Positions 30,469 to 40,247 are shown, numbered from the stretch's first letter. The stretch is DNA of 64,000 bases from Tatumella citrea (GCF_002163585.1 NZ_CP015579.1:1612001-1676000); one strand, 5' to 3'. Numbers and translations: made by a program. Notes: generated from the sequence alone by a model not told the origin.

Positions 30469-31584
30469 TTATTCAGCGCCAGGCAGAGGCAGGCGCTGTT
30501 CGATAACGCCGCCGCCCAGACAAATGTCATCCAGATAGAATACCGCAGACTGTCCCGGAGTGACTGCTGCCACTGGCTCATCAAACCGCACTTCAATCCG
30601 TTCATCTGACAGAGGGATCACTTCACACGGAATATCGGTCTGACGGTAACGGGTTTTGACGGTACAACGGAACGGTGCGGTGACCGGCAGCCGGTCAACC
30701 CAGTCCAGTTGCTGAGCAATCAGGCCCACGGACATCAGACGCGGATGTTCTGCACCCTGAGCGACAATTAGCCGGTTGGTGGCAACATCTTTATCTACCA
30801 CGTACCAGGGATCATCGTTGCTGTCTTTCAGTCCACCGATGCCCAGGCCTTTGCGCTGGCCGAGAGTGTGATACATCAGCCCCTGATGCTCACCCAGCAC
30901 CTGGCCTTCGGTATTTTCGATAATTCCTGGCTGTGCAGGCAGATAGCGTCCGAGGAAATCTCGGAATTTACGCTCACCGATAAAACAGATACCGGTAGAG
31001 TCTTTCTTACGGGCGGTCACCAGATCTAGCTGTTCCGCAATACGGCGGACTTCCGGTTTTTCCAGTTCTCCGACCGGGAACAGACTCTGGCCTACCTGCT
31101 GGTGGCTCAGGGTGTACAGGAAGTAGCTTTGATCTTTATTGGCATCCAGGCCGCGCAACAGGCGACTTTTACCGTCAACATCCTGGCGGCGAACGTAGTG
31201 ACCGGTAGCAATCAAATCTGCCCCGAGATCTTCGGCGGCAAATTCAAGGAAGGCTTTAAATTTGATCTCTTTGTTGCAGAGGATATCCGGATTTGGCGTG
31301 CGCCCGGCTTTGTACTCTTCAAGGAAATGTTCGAATACATTGTCCCAGTACTCTGCTGCAAAGTTAATCTTATGCAGACGGATACCCAGTTTATCGCATA
31401 CAGCTTGTGCATCAGCCAAATCTTCGGCAGCAGTACAGTATTCTTCCCCGTCGTCTTCTTCCCAGTTCTTCATGAAAAGACCTTCAACCTGGTATCCCTG
31501 CTGTAACAGCAGCCAGGCTGACACGGAAGAATCTACCCCGCCGGACATACCGACGATTACTTTTTTTTGACTATTGTCAGACAT
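30469..31584 (-). CDS. mnmA: tRNA-specific 2-thiouridylase MnmA
   Basis: A 371-residue enzyme that makes s2U at wobble position 34 of tRNA Lys, Glu and Gln. PP-loop SGGVDSS at residues 14-20, the first catalytic Cys in [13 protein letters not shown] (about 102) and the second in [11 protein letters not shown] (about 200) are intact. It works with the TusE sulfur relay. It follows nudJ by 64 bases, so the nudJ-mnmA-hflD-purB order of E. coli is kept. Confidence 0.96.
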   Translation of the reverse strand: MSDNSQKKVIVGMSGGVDSSVSAWLLLQQGYQVEGLFMKNWEEDDGEEYCTAAEDLADAQAVCDKLGIRLHKINFAAEYWDNVFEHFLEEYKAGRTPNPDILCNKEIKFKAFLEFAAEDLGADLIATGHYVRRQDVDGKSRLLRGLDANKDQSYFLYTLSHQQVGQSLFPVGELEKPEVRRIAEQLDLVTARKKDSTGICFIGERKFRDFLGRYLPAQPGIIENTEGQVLGEHQGLMYHTLGQRKGLGIGGLKDSNDDPWYVVDKDVATNRLIVAQGAEHPRLMSVGLIAQQLDWVDRLPVTAPFRCTVKTRYRQTDIPCEVIPLSDERIEVRFDEPVAAVTPGQSAVFYLDDICLGGGVIEQRLPLPGAE

Positions 31585-31648
31585 GACCTACTCACACAAG
31601 ACGTATTTATAAAAAAACCGGCGGCGCATTCTACCATGACACAGTCTG

Positions 31649-32107
31649 TTACGCATCCCTGACGGACGGCCAATTGAAGGCTGAAACCAGGCTCAGAGGA
31701 TAGCGCTCCGGCTGCTGCCAGAGCCGTACAGATTCGGCAACCAACGGAGAACGCAGGTTATCTGCCGCGATAACAGCTTCAGGGGTTAGCCAGTGGCAGC
31801 GGTCGATATCACTGTCCTGCGGCGAGGTTTCCGCACAAATCGCGAGGTCCAGCCCGAACAGAAAGCGAATAAACGGTGTTTTATCCGGGGCAATCCACTG
31901 CTGAACTCCCAGGAAATAGTGCGGTTCTGCCTGCAGTCCGGTTTCCTCATACAACTCCCGGCTGACAGCCTCTGCCAGTGTTTCATCAGCTTCCAGATGA
32001 CCTGCCGGCTGATTGAGAGTCGGTAATCCGTTAATCCGTTCTTCCACGACCAGTAATTTGCCTTCGGCGTGAACCATACAGGCGACGGTAATGTGCGGCC
32101 TAAACAT
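31649..32107 (-). CDS. nudJ: Nudix phosphatase NudJ
   Basis: A 152-residue Nudix hydrolase. The box [23 protein letters not shown] (spanning residues about 38-60) has the G-x5-E-x7-REUxEExGU pattern. NudJ acts on HMP-PP and nucleoside triphosphates in E. coli. It starts at ATG and has GGGAG-type bases (CCCGGGAGT) upstream. It lies between rluE and mnmA as in E. coli. Confidence 0.92.
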   Translation of the reverse strand: MFRPHITVACMVHAEGKLLVVEERINGLPTLNQPAGHLEADETLAEAVSRELYEETGLQAEPHYFLGVQQWIAPDKTPFIRFLFGLDLAICAETSPQDSDIDRCHWLTPEAVIAADNLRSPLVAESVRLWQQPERYPLSLVSAFNWPSVRDA

Positions 32108-32152
32108 AAATACTCCCGGAAACAGGGAAAAGATAGTGTCGGAAATCTGGTC

Positions 32153-32773
32153 TCAGACCTCTGACGAGGAACTCACTTCACGCCACTCTCCGGAGGTCAG
32201 ATTATCCAGAGTATAGCTGCCGATAGCATAGCGGATAAGCCGCAATGTCGGGAAACCGATAAACGCCGTCATTCTCCGAACCTGACGATTACGTCCTTCA
32301 TGCAGCACAATTTTCAGCCAGCAGTCTGGAACGGACTTACGCTCGCGGATGGGCGGCTGGCGTGGCCACAACCAGAGCGGTTCCGAAACCCGTTCAACCG
32401 TGGCAGGCAGAGTAGGGCCATCTTTCAGGGTCACTCCGTCACGCAGCCGTTGCAGATCCTGCTCTGTGGGATCACCTTCAACCTGCACAAAATAGGTTTT
32501 CCCGGTCCGTTTGCCGGGCTGAGTCAGGCGAGCCTGTAATTTGCCGTCGTTGGTCAACAGCAGTAAGCCTTCACTGTCACGGTCCAGCCGGCCGGCGGCA
32601 TAAACACCGCTCAACGGAATAAACTCTTTTAGCGTCCGGCGCCCGCTTTCATCGGTGAACTGTGGCAGCACATCGAAAGGTTTGTTAAACAGAATGATCT
32701 TCCGGGGTTGTTGACTAACCGGAGTCCGGGAAGGGCGGGTTGACCGCTGAGGATGTCGGGATTTGTTAAACAT
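32153..32773 (-). CDS. rluE: 23S rRNA pseudouridine synthase RluE
   Basis: A 206-residue enzyme of the RsuA family that makes pseudouridine 2457 of 23S rRNA. Motif II with the catalytic Asp is [19 protein letters not shown] (residues about 58-76). The end ([26 protein letters not shown]) is typical. The N-terminal S4-like part is absent, as is usual for RluE. It is divergent from icd. Confidence 0.92.
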   Translation of the reverse strand: MFNKSRHPQRSTRPSRTPVSQQPRKIILFNKPFDVLPQFTDESGRRTLKEFIPLSGVYAAGRLDRDSEGLLLLTNDGKLQARLTQPGKRTGKTYFVQVEGDPTEQDLQRLRDGVTLKDGPTLPATVERVSEPLWLWPRQPPIRERKSVPDCWLKIVLHEGRNRQVRRMTAFIGFPTLRLIRYAIGSYTLDNLTSGEWREVSSSSEV

Positions 32774-33121
32774 AATGTGTATTATTGACCAGAATCACAG
32801 CAGTATAACCCGGATAGGGTATTTTGGCTGTAGTCTGTCGAAGAGTCATCCTGCGGAAAATATGCTAACCGCCGGTTTTTCGTACAGTTATTCAGCAGGC
32901 TGAACAAATCTGCCTGTAACTACCCATCTGCATCACAATTCCCCGGTCAGGGAAATAAAATGCTTATCACCGGTGAAAATTTGCGGTAATACTCTTAGTC
33001 ACCACGTCCCCGGCAACGGGTAAGCGGATACATTTTTTTGCATGCTATTGCCTGCGTATTCGGGTACTATTGTCCGGCATCTTACAAATCATTAACATAA
33101 AATCGCTCGAAGGAGAGGTTG
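32774..33121. promoter_or_regulatory. 348-base rluE/icd divergent promoter region
   Basis: No gene inside. It must hold the icd promoters and the start of rluE transcription. I could not pin a -10/-35 pair with confidence; TACTAT near 33065 is a possible icd -10. AAGGAGAGG at 33110-33118 is a strong ribosome site directly before the icd ATG. Confidence 0.5.
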
Positions 33122-34372
33122 ATGGAAAGCAAAGTTGTTGTTCCGGCGGAAGGTCAGAAGATTACTGTTAGTCAGGGAAAACTCGTTGTACCTAATAACC
33201 CTGTGATCCCTTACATCGAAGGGGACGGGATTGGGGTTGATGTTTCTCCTGTTATGCTGAAAGTAGTTGATGCCGCCGTAGAGAAAGCTTACAAGGGCGA
33301 CCGCAAGATTTCCTGGATGGAAATCTACACTGGCGAGAAATCTGTTGAACTGTATGGTCCGGATGTCTGGCTGCCGAAGGAAACCCTCGACCTTATCAAA
33401 GAATATCGCGTTGCCATCAAAGGCCCATTAACCACTCCGGTTGGCGGAGGCATTCGCTCACTGAACGTTGCACTGCGTCAGGAGCTCGATTTATATATCT
33501 GTCTGCGTCCGGTTCGTTACTACACCGGTACTCCAAGCCCGCTGAAACGTCCTGAAGATACCGACATGGTGATCTTCCGTGAAAACTCCGAAGATATCTA
33601 TGCAGGTATCGAATGGAAAGCAGGTACCGCTGAAGCGGACAAAGTGATCAAATTCCTGCGTGAAGAAATGGGTGTTAAAAAAATCCGTTTCCCTGAGCAG
33701 TGTGGTATCGGTGTTAAGCCGTGTTCTGAAGAAGGTACCAAACGTCTGGTGCGTGCAGCGGTGGAATACACCATTGCCAACGACCGTGACAGCCTGACTC
33801 TGGTTCACAAAGGCAACATCATGAAATTCACCGAAGGTTCTTTCAAAGACTGGGGTTACCAGTTAGTGAAAGAAGAATTCGGCGCTGAGCTGCTGGATGG
33901 CGGCCCATGGATGAAATTCAAAAATCCTAAAACCGGCAAAGAAATCATCGTTAAAGATGTTATCGCTGATGCCTTCCTGCAACAGATTCTGCTGCGTCCT
34001 GCTGAATACGACGTTATTGCCTGTATGAACCTGAATGGCGACTACATTTCTGACGCCCTGGCAGCTCAGGTCGGCGGGATCGGTATTGCTCCGGGTGCCA
34101 ACATCGGTGATGACTGCGCGCTGTTCGAAGCAACCCACGGTACTGCACCAAAATACGCAGGTCAGGATAAAGTGAACCCGGGTTCAGTGATTCTGTCTGC
34201 AGAAATGATGTTACGTCATATGGGCTGGACCGAAGCGGCTGACCTTATCGTTAAAGGTATGGAAGGCGCTATCGCCGCTAAAACCGTCACCTACGATTTC
34301 GAACGTCTGATGGACGGCGCTAAACTGCTGAAATCTTCAGAGTTTGGTGATGCGATTATCGCAAATATGTAA
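33122..34372 (+). CDS. icd: isocitrate dehydrogenase, NADP-dependent
   Basis: A 416-residue TCA-cycle enzyme, the same length as E. coli Icd, that makes 2-oxoglutarate, CO2 and NADPH. The substrate loop [18 protein letters not shown] carries Ser113, which IDH kinase (AceK) phosphorylates in E. coli. Metal- and NADP-binding parts ([23 protein letters not shown] and [11 protein letters not shown]) are intact. A TTG directly before the ATG is not used. An intrinsic terminator follows. In E. coli, icd is a known prophage site (e14), but no integrase or phage gene is seen after it here. Confidence 0.97.
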   Translation: MESKVVVPAEGQKITVSQGKLVVPNNPVIPYIEGDGIGVDVSPVMLKVVDAAVEKAYKGDRKISWMEIYTGEKSVELYGPDVWLPKETLDLIKEYRVAIKGPLTTPVGGGIRSLNVALRQELDLYICLRPVRYYTGTPSPLKRPEDTDMVIFRENSEDIYAGIEWKAGTAEADKVIKFLREEMGVKKIRFPEQCGIGVKPCSEEGTKRLVRAAVEYTIANDRDSLTLVHKGNIMKFTEGSFKDWGYQLVKEEFGAELLDGGPWMKFKNPKTGKEIIVKDVIADAFLQQILLRPAEYDVIACMNLNGDYISDALAAQVGGIGIAPGANIGDDCALFEATHGTAPKYAGQDKVNPGSVILSAEMMLRHMGWTEAADLIVKGMEGAIAAKTVTYDFERLMDGAKLLKSSEFGDAIIANM

Positions 34373-34398
34373 TTTCCGGTAACGGTGGTTACAAGTGG

Positions 34399-34427
34399 AA
34401 CGGGTCCCGGATGGGGCCCGTTTTTGT
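34399..34427 (+). terminator. intrinsic terminator of icd
   Basis: ACGGGTCC with GGGGCCCGT form a GC-rich stem (one wobble) around a short loop, followed by TTTTTG. It lies 27 bases after the icd stop. Confidence 0.8.
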
Positions 34428-34622
34428 TTAAACCCGCTGTTAAATTTACTCAATTCCCTGATAATTTTCCCGTATCCAATGATTTAAATTCCTTGCAATG
34501 GACATTGGTGAGCCAGTGTGAAATCAACTTGCTGAGTACTTCTGTATTTATCTAATACCAGCGAGGTATGAGCAGGTATGTTCATCAGGACTTACTTAGT
34601 TGTGGCAACGGAAACTTTTCTG

Positions 34623-35264
34623 TTATTGACTCTTTTTGGAGTCTTTTATTGCCTTAAGACCTGCCAGGGAAAACCGCTTAAAATGATCGGTCAGTTCCTG
34701 AGCCTGCATTGCCGCAACTTCGCTTACAGGTCCGGGTATTCGGTTTCCTGCTACTATCAGCATCATGCATGGCGCAATCACACTTAACATACAAGGCAAT
34801 AACGCCGGGTCATCTTCGCTGATACCTGCTGCTTCGCTGACTATTTTCCTGACTGACTTAATTTTTCCCAACCCTTCACTGTTTACGAAATCGGCGAGTT
34901 GTACTGAGGGAGCCAGTAATTCTCGTGCTAATACGCGTCTGTACCAGCCACATTCTTCATTCATTTTTGAGATGAAAATTTCAATAAATGCGCCCAGTTT
35001 TTCATCCGGGTGCACCGGGCTGGCAGCAAGTCTAGCCAGTTTGTCACCATCCAGATAGTGTTGATGTGCCATCGAAAGGACTGCGAGGTAGAGTCCATCT
35101 CTGCCACCGAAATGATAGTTGATCGCCGCCAGGTCAACCCCTGCGGCACTGGCTATCGACTTGTTAGTCGTATGTGCAAGACCATGTTCGGCAATCAGTT
35201 GGCCAGCGGCTTCCAGGATTTTTATCCGGGTTAACTCACCATCACTACGACGTTCTCTGCTCAT
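34623..35264 (-). CDS. TetR/AcrR family regulator
   Basis: A 213-residue regulator with an N-terminal helix-turn-helix: RIKILEAAGQLIAEHGLAHTTNKSIASAAGVDLAAINYHFGGRDGLYLAV (residues about 13-62). The C-terminal region has the shape of CecR/YbiH-type regulators (DUF1956-like), but I am not sure of that. It is divergent from a FAD monooxygenase gene, and a perfect inverted repeat lies between them, so it likely represses that gene and itself in response to a small molecule. Confidence 0.82.
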   Translation of the reverse strand: MSRERRSDGELTRIKILEAAGQLIAEHGLAHTTNKSIASAAGVDLAAINYHFGGRDGLYLAVLSMAHQHYLDGDKLARLAASPVHPDEKLGAFIEIFISKMNEECGWYRRVLARELLAPSVQLADFVNSEGLGKIKSVRKIVSEAAGISEDDPALLPCMLSVIAPCMMLIVAGNRIPGPVSEVAAMQAQELTDHFKRFSLAGLKAIKDSKKSQ

Positions 35265-35319
35265 AGATCATTCCGGTTACAAATTTTTTTCGAATATAGG
35301 TTTATTATCTCACATTTAA

Positions 35320-35340
35320 AGTTTAAATTTAATTTAAACT
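35320..35340. promoter_or_regulatory. candidate TetR operator palindrome
   Basis: AGTTTAAAT-N3-ATTTAAACT, a perfect 9+9 inverted repeat, lies in the 176-base gap between the divergent TetR and FAD monooxygenase genes. The symmetry is directly visible. The role as an operator is inferred from the gene layout. Confidence 0.55.
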
Positions 35341-35440
35341 AAGGGGTGAGATACCTAACTTAAGTAAAAGTAAAATAGTACCATGTGGCATTTTACTTAA
35401 ATTTATCCAGATATCAGCTGGTTATGGGTGGGCGTGAGAT

Positions 35441-36571
35441 ATGAAACGAAAGGTTTTGATTGTAGGTTTAGGCATCAGTGGAATGTCAGCTGCTATTTCT
35501 CTTAAAAAACAAGGTTGGTTTCCGGTCCTGATTGAGCGTTCTTCTGAACGAAGGAAGGGGGGATATTTTATTGGCTTGCGTGAGGAGGGAAAACAAGCGG
35601 CCGAATCATTAGGTGCGTTTAAGTACATGCCTAACCGTACTCCTCAGAAAGCACAGTTCTACGATATTAATAAGGATGGTAACAGAAGGCCAATCAGAGA
35701 TATTACGAATGAAACAAACGCTCCTGTTGCGTTACTCCGTGGTGATATTGAGGAGGCACTCTGGAAGGTCATTGATGAGAGTATTGAAGTCCGATTTGAT
35801 ACCGGTCCCGTAAGTATTACTAATAAAGAATTCACTGCTTCAGTGTCCCTCCGGCAGGGGGATGGCCCTGTATATGAAGAGGATTATGATCTTGTTATCG
35901 GCGCTGATGGCATACGTTCAAGCGTACGCGAAATGGTTTTTGGCTCTGACGACAATTTTTTGCATCCGGTTGGAACCGTTCTTTGCGCATTTCCTTTATC
36001 AGAACAGTTAAAAGGATTCTCTCAGGGGGATGGCATAATTATAGCTGAAAAAGGCCGGTCACTAACGGTTTTCCCGTTAGCCAACATGCCACCCACTGCA
36101 TTATTTTCCTACAGAATTTCAGGAGAAAAAGTAACTTCTAAAAAACTTCCGGCCGAAACCTTACATAAGATTTTTAGCGGTCTGGATAACAGCGGGCTTA
36201 TATCCTCTGTACTGGATGAATTGTCAGGTACTCAGGATTATGTGTTTGATACAGTAAATATGGTGAAAATGTCATCCTGGTCAAAAGGGCGGGTTGTTCT
36301 GCTTGGCGATGCTGCATGGTGCCTGACTCTGTATTCTGGTATGGGTGCGTCTGCCGGGATGATCGGCGGGGTAGCATTAGGTAATGCCCTTGCAGGAAAT
36401 GAGAGCAATATCGACGATGCTCTTAATGAATATGAAAAGAGCATGAGACCTTTTATTGAAAAGCACCAGCGCTTCGTAAGGCTACGCTCGCAACTTTTCG
36501 TGCCATCAAGCAATTTCTTTGTGAAGATTAGGCGTTTCTTGTGGAAAATTTTGACTAAATCAATTAAGTAA
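35441..36571 (+). CDS. FAD-dependent monooxygenase
   Basis: A 376-residue group A flavoprotein monooxygenase, the class of PHBH, UbiH and TetX. GxGxxG is seen as VGLGISGMS (residues 7-15), the middle motif as DYDLVIGADGIRSSVRE, and the GD motif as VVLLGDAAWCLT (about residue 286). It would oxidise a hydrophobic or aromatic substrate with NAD(P)H and oxygen. The gene is AT-rich compared with its neighbours and may have been acquired. Sequence motifs recall TetX, but resistance cannot be claimed. It is divergent from a TetR gene. Confidence 0.78.
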   Translation: MKRKVLIVGLGISGMSAAISLKKQGWFPVLIERSSERRKGGYFIGLREEGKQAAESLGAFKYMPNRTPQKAQFYDINKDGNRRPIRDITNETNAPVALLRGDIEEALWKVIDESIEVRFDTGPVSITNKEFTASVSLRQGDGPVYEEDYDLVIGADGIRSSVREMVFGSDDNFLHPVGTVLCAFPLSEQLKGFSQGDGIIIAEKGRSLTVFPLANMPPTALFSYRISGEKVTSKKLPAETLHKIFSGLDNSGLISSVLDELSGTQDYVFDTVNMVKMSSWSKGRVVLLGDAAWCLTLYSGMGASAGMIGGVALGNALAGNESNIDDALNEYEKSMRPFIEKHQRFVRLRSQLFVPSSNFFVKIRRFLWKILTKSIK

Positions 36572-36847
36572 ATGTCTTTGATATATATAAGAAATATTGC
36601 CTGTAAAAAATAGTGTCACGGCCCTTGCAATAACAAACTAAATCGTCGGGCATTTACAGAACGAACAGGCTGCACAAATATAAAAGTGGCTTACCAGCGA
36701 ATAAATCGAAAAAACAATCCCGGGAGAAAGATTAAGTGGTAAGCAGTTTTAGTTTATCGGCCAGCCTGGTAACACCAGATATCAATGGATGTATATTGAC
36801 CGTAATGATATAAGACTAATCTCCATAACATTAAAAAGGATTTTTTT
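36572..36847. other. 276-base AT-rich intergenic region
   Basis: No gene recognised. AT-rich, with an AAAAAGGATTTTTTT run just before the next gene's GTG start; the AAGGA there is the probable ribosome site. Confidence 0.4.
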
Positions 36848-37084
36848 GTGGGATTCAATAGATTAATTACACCTCAGATAATTACAGTGTTATATGCTCT
36901 GACCCTGATATTATCCTTAATTGGCGCTTTGTTTAACCTGTCACAAGGGAAAGTTAGCGAAGCGATCGTTTTAATCATTATTGCTGTTTTCAGTAGAGTA
37001 TTCTTCGAATGCGTTATTGTTAGCTTTAAAAATAATGAATATCTTAAACGTATAGCCGAGGCACTGGAAAAACGTCCGCTATAG
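36848..37084 (+). CDS. DUF4282-like small membrane protein
   Basis: A 78-residue protein with two hydrophobic segments (residues about 9-31, IITVLYALTLILSLIGAL, and 36-58, EAIVLIIIAVFSRVFFECVIV). The pattern RVFFECVIVSFKNNEYLKRI recalls the DUF4282 family, whose role is unknown. It starts at GTG after AAGGA. A perfect nine-base-pair hairpin follows. It may belong with the AT-rich region around it. Confidence 0.65.
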   Translation: MGFNRLITPQIITVLYALTLILSLIGALFNLSQGKVSEAIVLIIIAVFSRVFFECVIVSFKNNEYLKRIAEALEKRPL

Positions 37085-37096
37085 TCATTTCAGATA

Positions 37097-37119
37097 AATA
37101 CCCTCCATATGAGGGTATT
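37097..37119 (+). terminator. stem-loop after the DUF4282 gene
   Basis: AATACCCTC and GAGGGTATT form a nine-base-pair perfect stem with a five-base CATAT loop, 13 bases after the stop. The following bases are ACTGTTCTG, so the U-tract is weak. Confidence 0.6.
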
Positions 37120-37252
37120 ACTGTTCTGACGATAAACTCGTTGTTCTGACTGCACTCCGGAGGCGGAACACCCCGGCCAGTCGGTGCAGTTTAGGCCAGA
37201 CATTTGTTCAGCGATGACTGCTATTGGCGGTGAACAGGCGGCATAAAATGGT

Positions 37253-37289
37253 GATAATTTCCTGCAGCTGACTGCTGCAGGAAATTATC
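37253..37289. other. perfect 16-bp inverted repeat with five-base loop
   Basis: GATAATTTCCTGCAGC and its exact complement flank TGACT. This is a strong hairpin between the DUF4282 gene and the minus-strand arsR gene. It is 62 bases after the arsR stop on the minus strand, followed there by ACCATTTTAT. It could be a terminator for the arsR transcript, but the T-run is short. Confidence 0.55.
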
Positions 37290-37351
37290 GACCAGAGTTA
37301 AGAATAATTAGTGTTTTGACAGTGAATATCAAAAGGGCGGCAATACCGGAA

Positions 37352-37666
37352 TTACAGCTCATGCAGAGCCCGGGAGACAATATCAGTCATCTCACCAATA
37401 CGTGGTTCGCAACGACGATAATAGGTCCATTTCCCCACCTTACTGGCTTCGAGCAGACCTGCATCATAGAGGGCTTTAAGACACAATGAGGTGGCGGGTT
37501 GTGACAAACCCGTCTTGTCCTGGATGAGGCTGGCACAGACACCATACTGTCCGAAGGGAAAGAGCTGAGAATAGCCTGCAAACGCTTCTTCGGGATTTTT
37601 TAGCCATTTCAGCACAGCAACCCGTGTAGGGTTAGCCAGTAACTTAATGGCATTTTCTGGTGACAT
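37352..37666 (-). CDS. ArsR/SmtB family regulator
   Basis: A 104-residue winged-helix repressor-type protein. The N-terminus has LLANPTRVAVLKWLKNPE, and the recognition part reads LIQDKTGLSQPATSLCLKALYDAGLLEASKVGKWTYYRRCE. Three Cys are present (GVCASL, SLCLK, RRCEP), but no classical metal-box (ELCVCD) is seen, so a redox or electrophile signal is as likely as a metal. It lies 15 bases after the old-yellow-enzyme gene upstream, so the two form one operon. Confidence 0.82.
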   Translation of the reverse strand: MSPENAIKLLANPTRVAVLKWLKNPEEAFAGYSQLFPFGQYGVCASLIQDKTGLSQPATSLCLKALYDAGLLEASKVGKWTYYRRCEPRIGEMTDIVSRALHEL

Positions 37667-37681
37667 GCCGCCTCACAAAGA

Positions 37682-38800
37682 TTAGGAAGAGTAAACAGGG
37701 TAGTCAGTATATCCTTTCACGCTACCACCATACAGAGTCGATTGATCGGTGTCCGTTAATGGGTAGCCCGCTTTTAGCCGTTCAGGCAGATCCGGGTTCG
37801 CGATAAATGGTCTGCCAAAACCAAATAAGTCACCCCAGCCTTTTTCCAGCATAAGCATGGCTTTCTCCTGAGTGTAACGACCGGAATACATTATTGGTGA
37901 CTGAAAAGTTTTACGTAAAGCAGTCCGGAAACTTTCCGGCAGGTCCGAGCTGTTATCCCAGTCAGCCTCAGCAATTGACAGATATCCGACGCCAAGTTCA
38001 CTCAGGATTTCTGCTGCACGGATATAGGTGGTGTGAGGATCACTTTCAACCAGACCCAGATAGACCCGTTCTTCATCAGTACTGGAAAACAGGGGAGCAA
38101 AGCGTACGCCGACACGATCACTGCCAAAAACAGAACTGACTGCCTGAACTACTTCACGTAAAAAACGTAGTCTGTTTTCCAGCGAACCACCGTATTCATC
38201 ACAACGGAAGTTAGTATGTTCAGAAATAAACTGGTTAATCAGATATCCATTGGCCGAGTGGAGTTCTACACCATCGAAACCGGCTTTTTTAGCATTCTCT
38301 GCCGCTGTCCGATACAGTTCCACAATCTGTTTAACTTCCTGAGTCGTCAATTCGCGCGGTTGGCTGGGTGATGTCAGAATCCCGGTTCCCGGCCCGGTTT
38401 CAATAAAGACTCTCACGTTGGTTGCAGCCGCAGGGGAAGGTGCTACCGGGGCTTGTTTCTCTGGTTGAAGTTCATTATGTGATACGCGACCGACATGCCA
38501 GAGCTGACAAAAAATTGTACTTCCTTCCTGATGAACGGCATCGGTCACTCGCTTCCAGCCAGCAATCTGTTGTTCGCTATGGATGCCGGGTGTCCACGCA
38601 TATCCCTGGCCCCGGGGCTCAATCTGTGTACCCTCGGTGACCATAAATCCTGCACTTGCACGCTGGCGATAGTACTCGACCATCGTATCGCCTGGAATAT
38701 TTCCCGGCTGATTGCTGCGGCAGCGGGTTAAAGGAGGAAGCGCAATACGGTTACGCAGAGTCAGTGAACCCAGAGATAAAGGGCTGAAAAGAGATGGCAT
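37682..38800 (-). CDS. old yellow enzyme-type alkene reductase
   Basis: A 372-residue FMN-dependent NADPH oxidoreductase of the OYE (NemA/XenB) type that reduces activated C=C bonds of enones, and in some cases nitro compounds. It has LTRCRSNQPGNIPGD near the N-terminus, FDGVELHSANGYLINQF (residues about 178-194), YGGSLENRLRF, and GFGRPFIANPDLPERLKAG near the end. It starts at ATG with AAGGA upstream. It is in an operon with an ArsR regulator. A second OYE gene, broken by a frameshift, is at 44.5-45.6 kb. Confidence 0.88.
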   Translation of the reverse strand: MPSLFSPLSLGSLTLRNRIALPPLTRCRSNQPGNIPGDTMVEYYRQRASAGFMVTEGTQIEPRGQGYAWTPGIHSEQQIAGWKRVTDAVHQEGSTIFCQLWHVGRVSHNELQPEKQAPVAPSPAAATNVRVFIETGPGTGILTSPSQPRELTTQEVKQIVELYRTAAENAKKAGFDGVELHSANGYLINQFISEHTNFRCDEYGGSLENRLRFLREVVQAVSSVFGSDRVGVRFAPLFSSTDEERVYLGLVESDPHTTYIRAAEILSELGVGYLSIAEADWDNSSDLPESFRTALRKTFQSPIMYSGRYTQEKAMLMLEKGWGDLFGFGRPFIANPDLPERLKAGYPLTDTDQSTLYGGSVKGYTDYPVYSS

Positions 38801-39353
38801 AACAAACGATCCTTAAATGACAAAGTGGTAATATTATATTTAAAGATTTAAATGTGTAAATTGGTAGTTCGTGCTGAACTATGTCATTCGTGTTGTCGTC
38901 GATTGAGAACGCTAATTAATAATGTGCGAGTGGTTGCAGGCGTGTGATTTGCCTAATCCGTTATGGCAATAACACACATTGCCGAATGTCATGGGTATAG
39001 TTGGTGTGCAGGATACTAAATTAGCGCAATAAACTGATTGAAAGAGTGAAAATACAAATGCACTGCCCTATGTAGCGGTGGATAAACTTATGTTCAGATG
39101 ATGAAACCGGGTCGGGAAAATCAGGGACCGAAAGTTTGTGTACTTCCTGTCCATGGAGCTGTTGGTCTGAAAACCTCTGAAGAGTGCCTCTGCCATTGAA
39201 GCTTTACCCGCTCTGGTTCAGTGCAAGCCCAGATAACCTCATATAATCTGGTCAAAAATAAGGCCGTGGGAATAATTCGTATCCTGCCGGATTATGCTGT
39301 TGAAGTGTTTGCAGGACGCTGCCCGGTTCAACCATCAAAACCTGATAATAAAA
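38801..39353. other. 553-base intergenic region with a possible gene remnant
   Basis: Holds the promoter of the OYE-arsR operon and, close to the LysR gene at 39354, a possible remnant. On the plus strand at about 39250-39363 there is a frame reading LVKNKAVGIIRILPDYAVEVFAG up to a stop, which resembles part of a LysR C-terminus (IRILPDY) but lacks any start. I regard this as weak. Otherwise no gene. Confidence 0.3.
38838..38853. promoter_or_regulatory. candidate ArsR operator
   Basis: ATTTAAA-GA-TTTAAAT, a perfect inverted repeat 38 bases before the OYE start. It fits the AT-rich palindromes bound by ArsR-family regulators. Function inferred from position. Confidence 0.45.
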
Positions 39354-40247
39354 TTATCGGGTAATACGTAACGCATCAACGACCAGTGAAAACGCCGGAG
39401 AAAGTTGTTTACGGCTGGGGTAATAAAGATAGTAGCCGGGAAAAGGGTGGCACCAGGACTCAAGTACGCGAACCAGACGGCCTTCGCTGATATGTGAACC
39501 ACATTCCTGCTCAGGTAAAAAGGCTATTCCCAGCCCGGTCAGCGCAGCGTCCACAATATGCTCAGAAGTATTAAACGTTAGTTGCCCGTTAACCCGTACA
39601 TTCAACTCATTACCTTCGTGGTCAAATTCCCAGACATAGATTGCACCGGACCGGACCATACGCAGATTGATGCACTGGTGTTCTGTCAGATCATAAGGCG
39701 TCTGCGGAGTCGAATGCCGGCTGAAATAATCTGGCGAAGCTACCGCCGCCATCCGTAATTGTGGGCCAATTGGCATCGCTATCATGTCTTTGTCAATCGT
39801 ATCGCCCAGACGGACTCCTGCATCAAAACGGTCTGCCACAATATCCCGGAATCCGTGATTAGCATCGAACTCGATATGAATATCCGGATATTCCCGCAAT
39901 AACGGGGTGAGTTTCGGCAGTAAGGTCGTTTTCAGCACATTCGGACCGCAGGTAATTCTCACCGTACCCGCGGGTTTATCCCGAAGTTCGGTGAGCATAT
40001 CCAGCTCGGCTTCAATCTCGTCGATACGGTGGCCCACTGACTGCAGCAGACGTTCTCCTGCAGCCGTTGGCGATACACTACGGGTAGTGCGGGTGAGCAG
40101 GCGGATTTGCATCCGCTCTTCCAGTCCGGAAATAGCCTGGCTAAGTGCCGACTGGGTTACGCCAAGTTGCGCGGCAGCGCGCGTAAAGCTGGATTCCCGC
40201 GCCACGGTCACAAAGGAAAGTAAGTCGTTAAGGTTACGTCTGGCCAT
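39354..40247 (-). CDS. LysR-type transcriptional regulator
   Basis: A 297-residue LTTR. N-terminal winged helix-turn-helix: LLSFVTVARESSFTRAAAQLGVTQSALSQAISGLEERMQIRLLTRTTRSV (residues about 9-58), followed by a periplasmic-binding-like effector domain. It is divergent from the cyclophilin-like gene with a 92-base shared region, which is the usual place of LTTR targets. The effector is unknown. Confidence 0.9.
   Translation of the reverse strand: MARRNLNDLLSFVTVARESSFTRAAAQLGVTQSALSQAISGLEERMQIRLLTRTTRSVSPTAAGERLLQSVGHRIDEIEAELDMLTELRDKPAGTVRITCGPNVLKTTLLPKLTPLLREYPDIHIEFDANHGFRDIVADRFDAGVRLGDTIDKDMIAMPIGPQLRMAAVASPDYFSRHSTPQTPYDLTEHQCINLRMVRSGAIYVWEFDHEGNELNVRVNGQLTFNTSEHIVDAALTGLGIAFLPEQECGSHISEGRLVRVLESWCHPFPGYYLYYPSRKQLSPAFSLVVDALRITR

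Noticed and set aside
34373..34622. Prophage or island integration site at the end of icd
   Set aside because: icd is a known phage site in E. coli, but no integrase, duplicated icd end or phage gene is visible.
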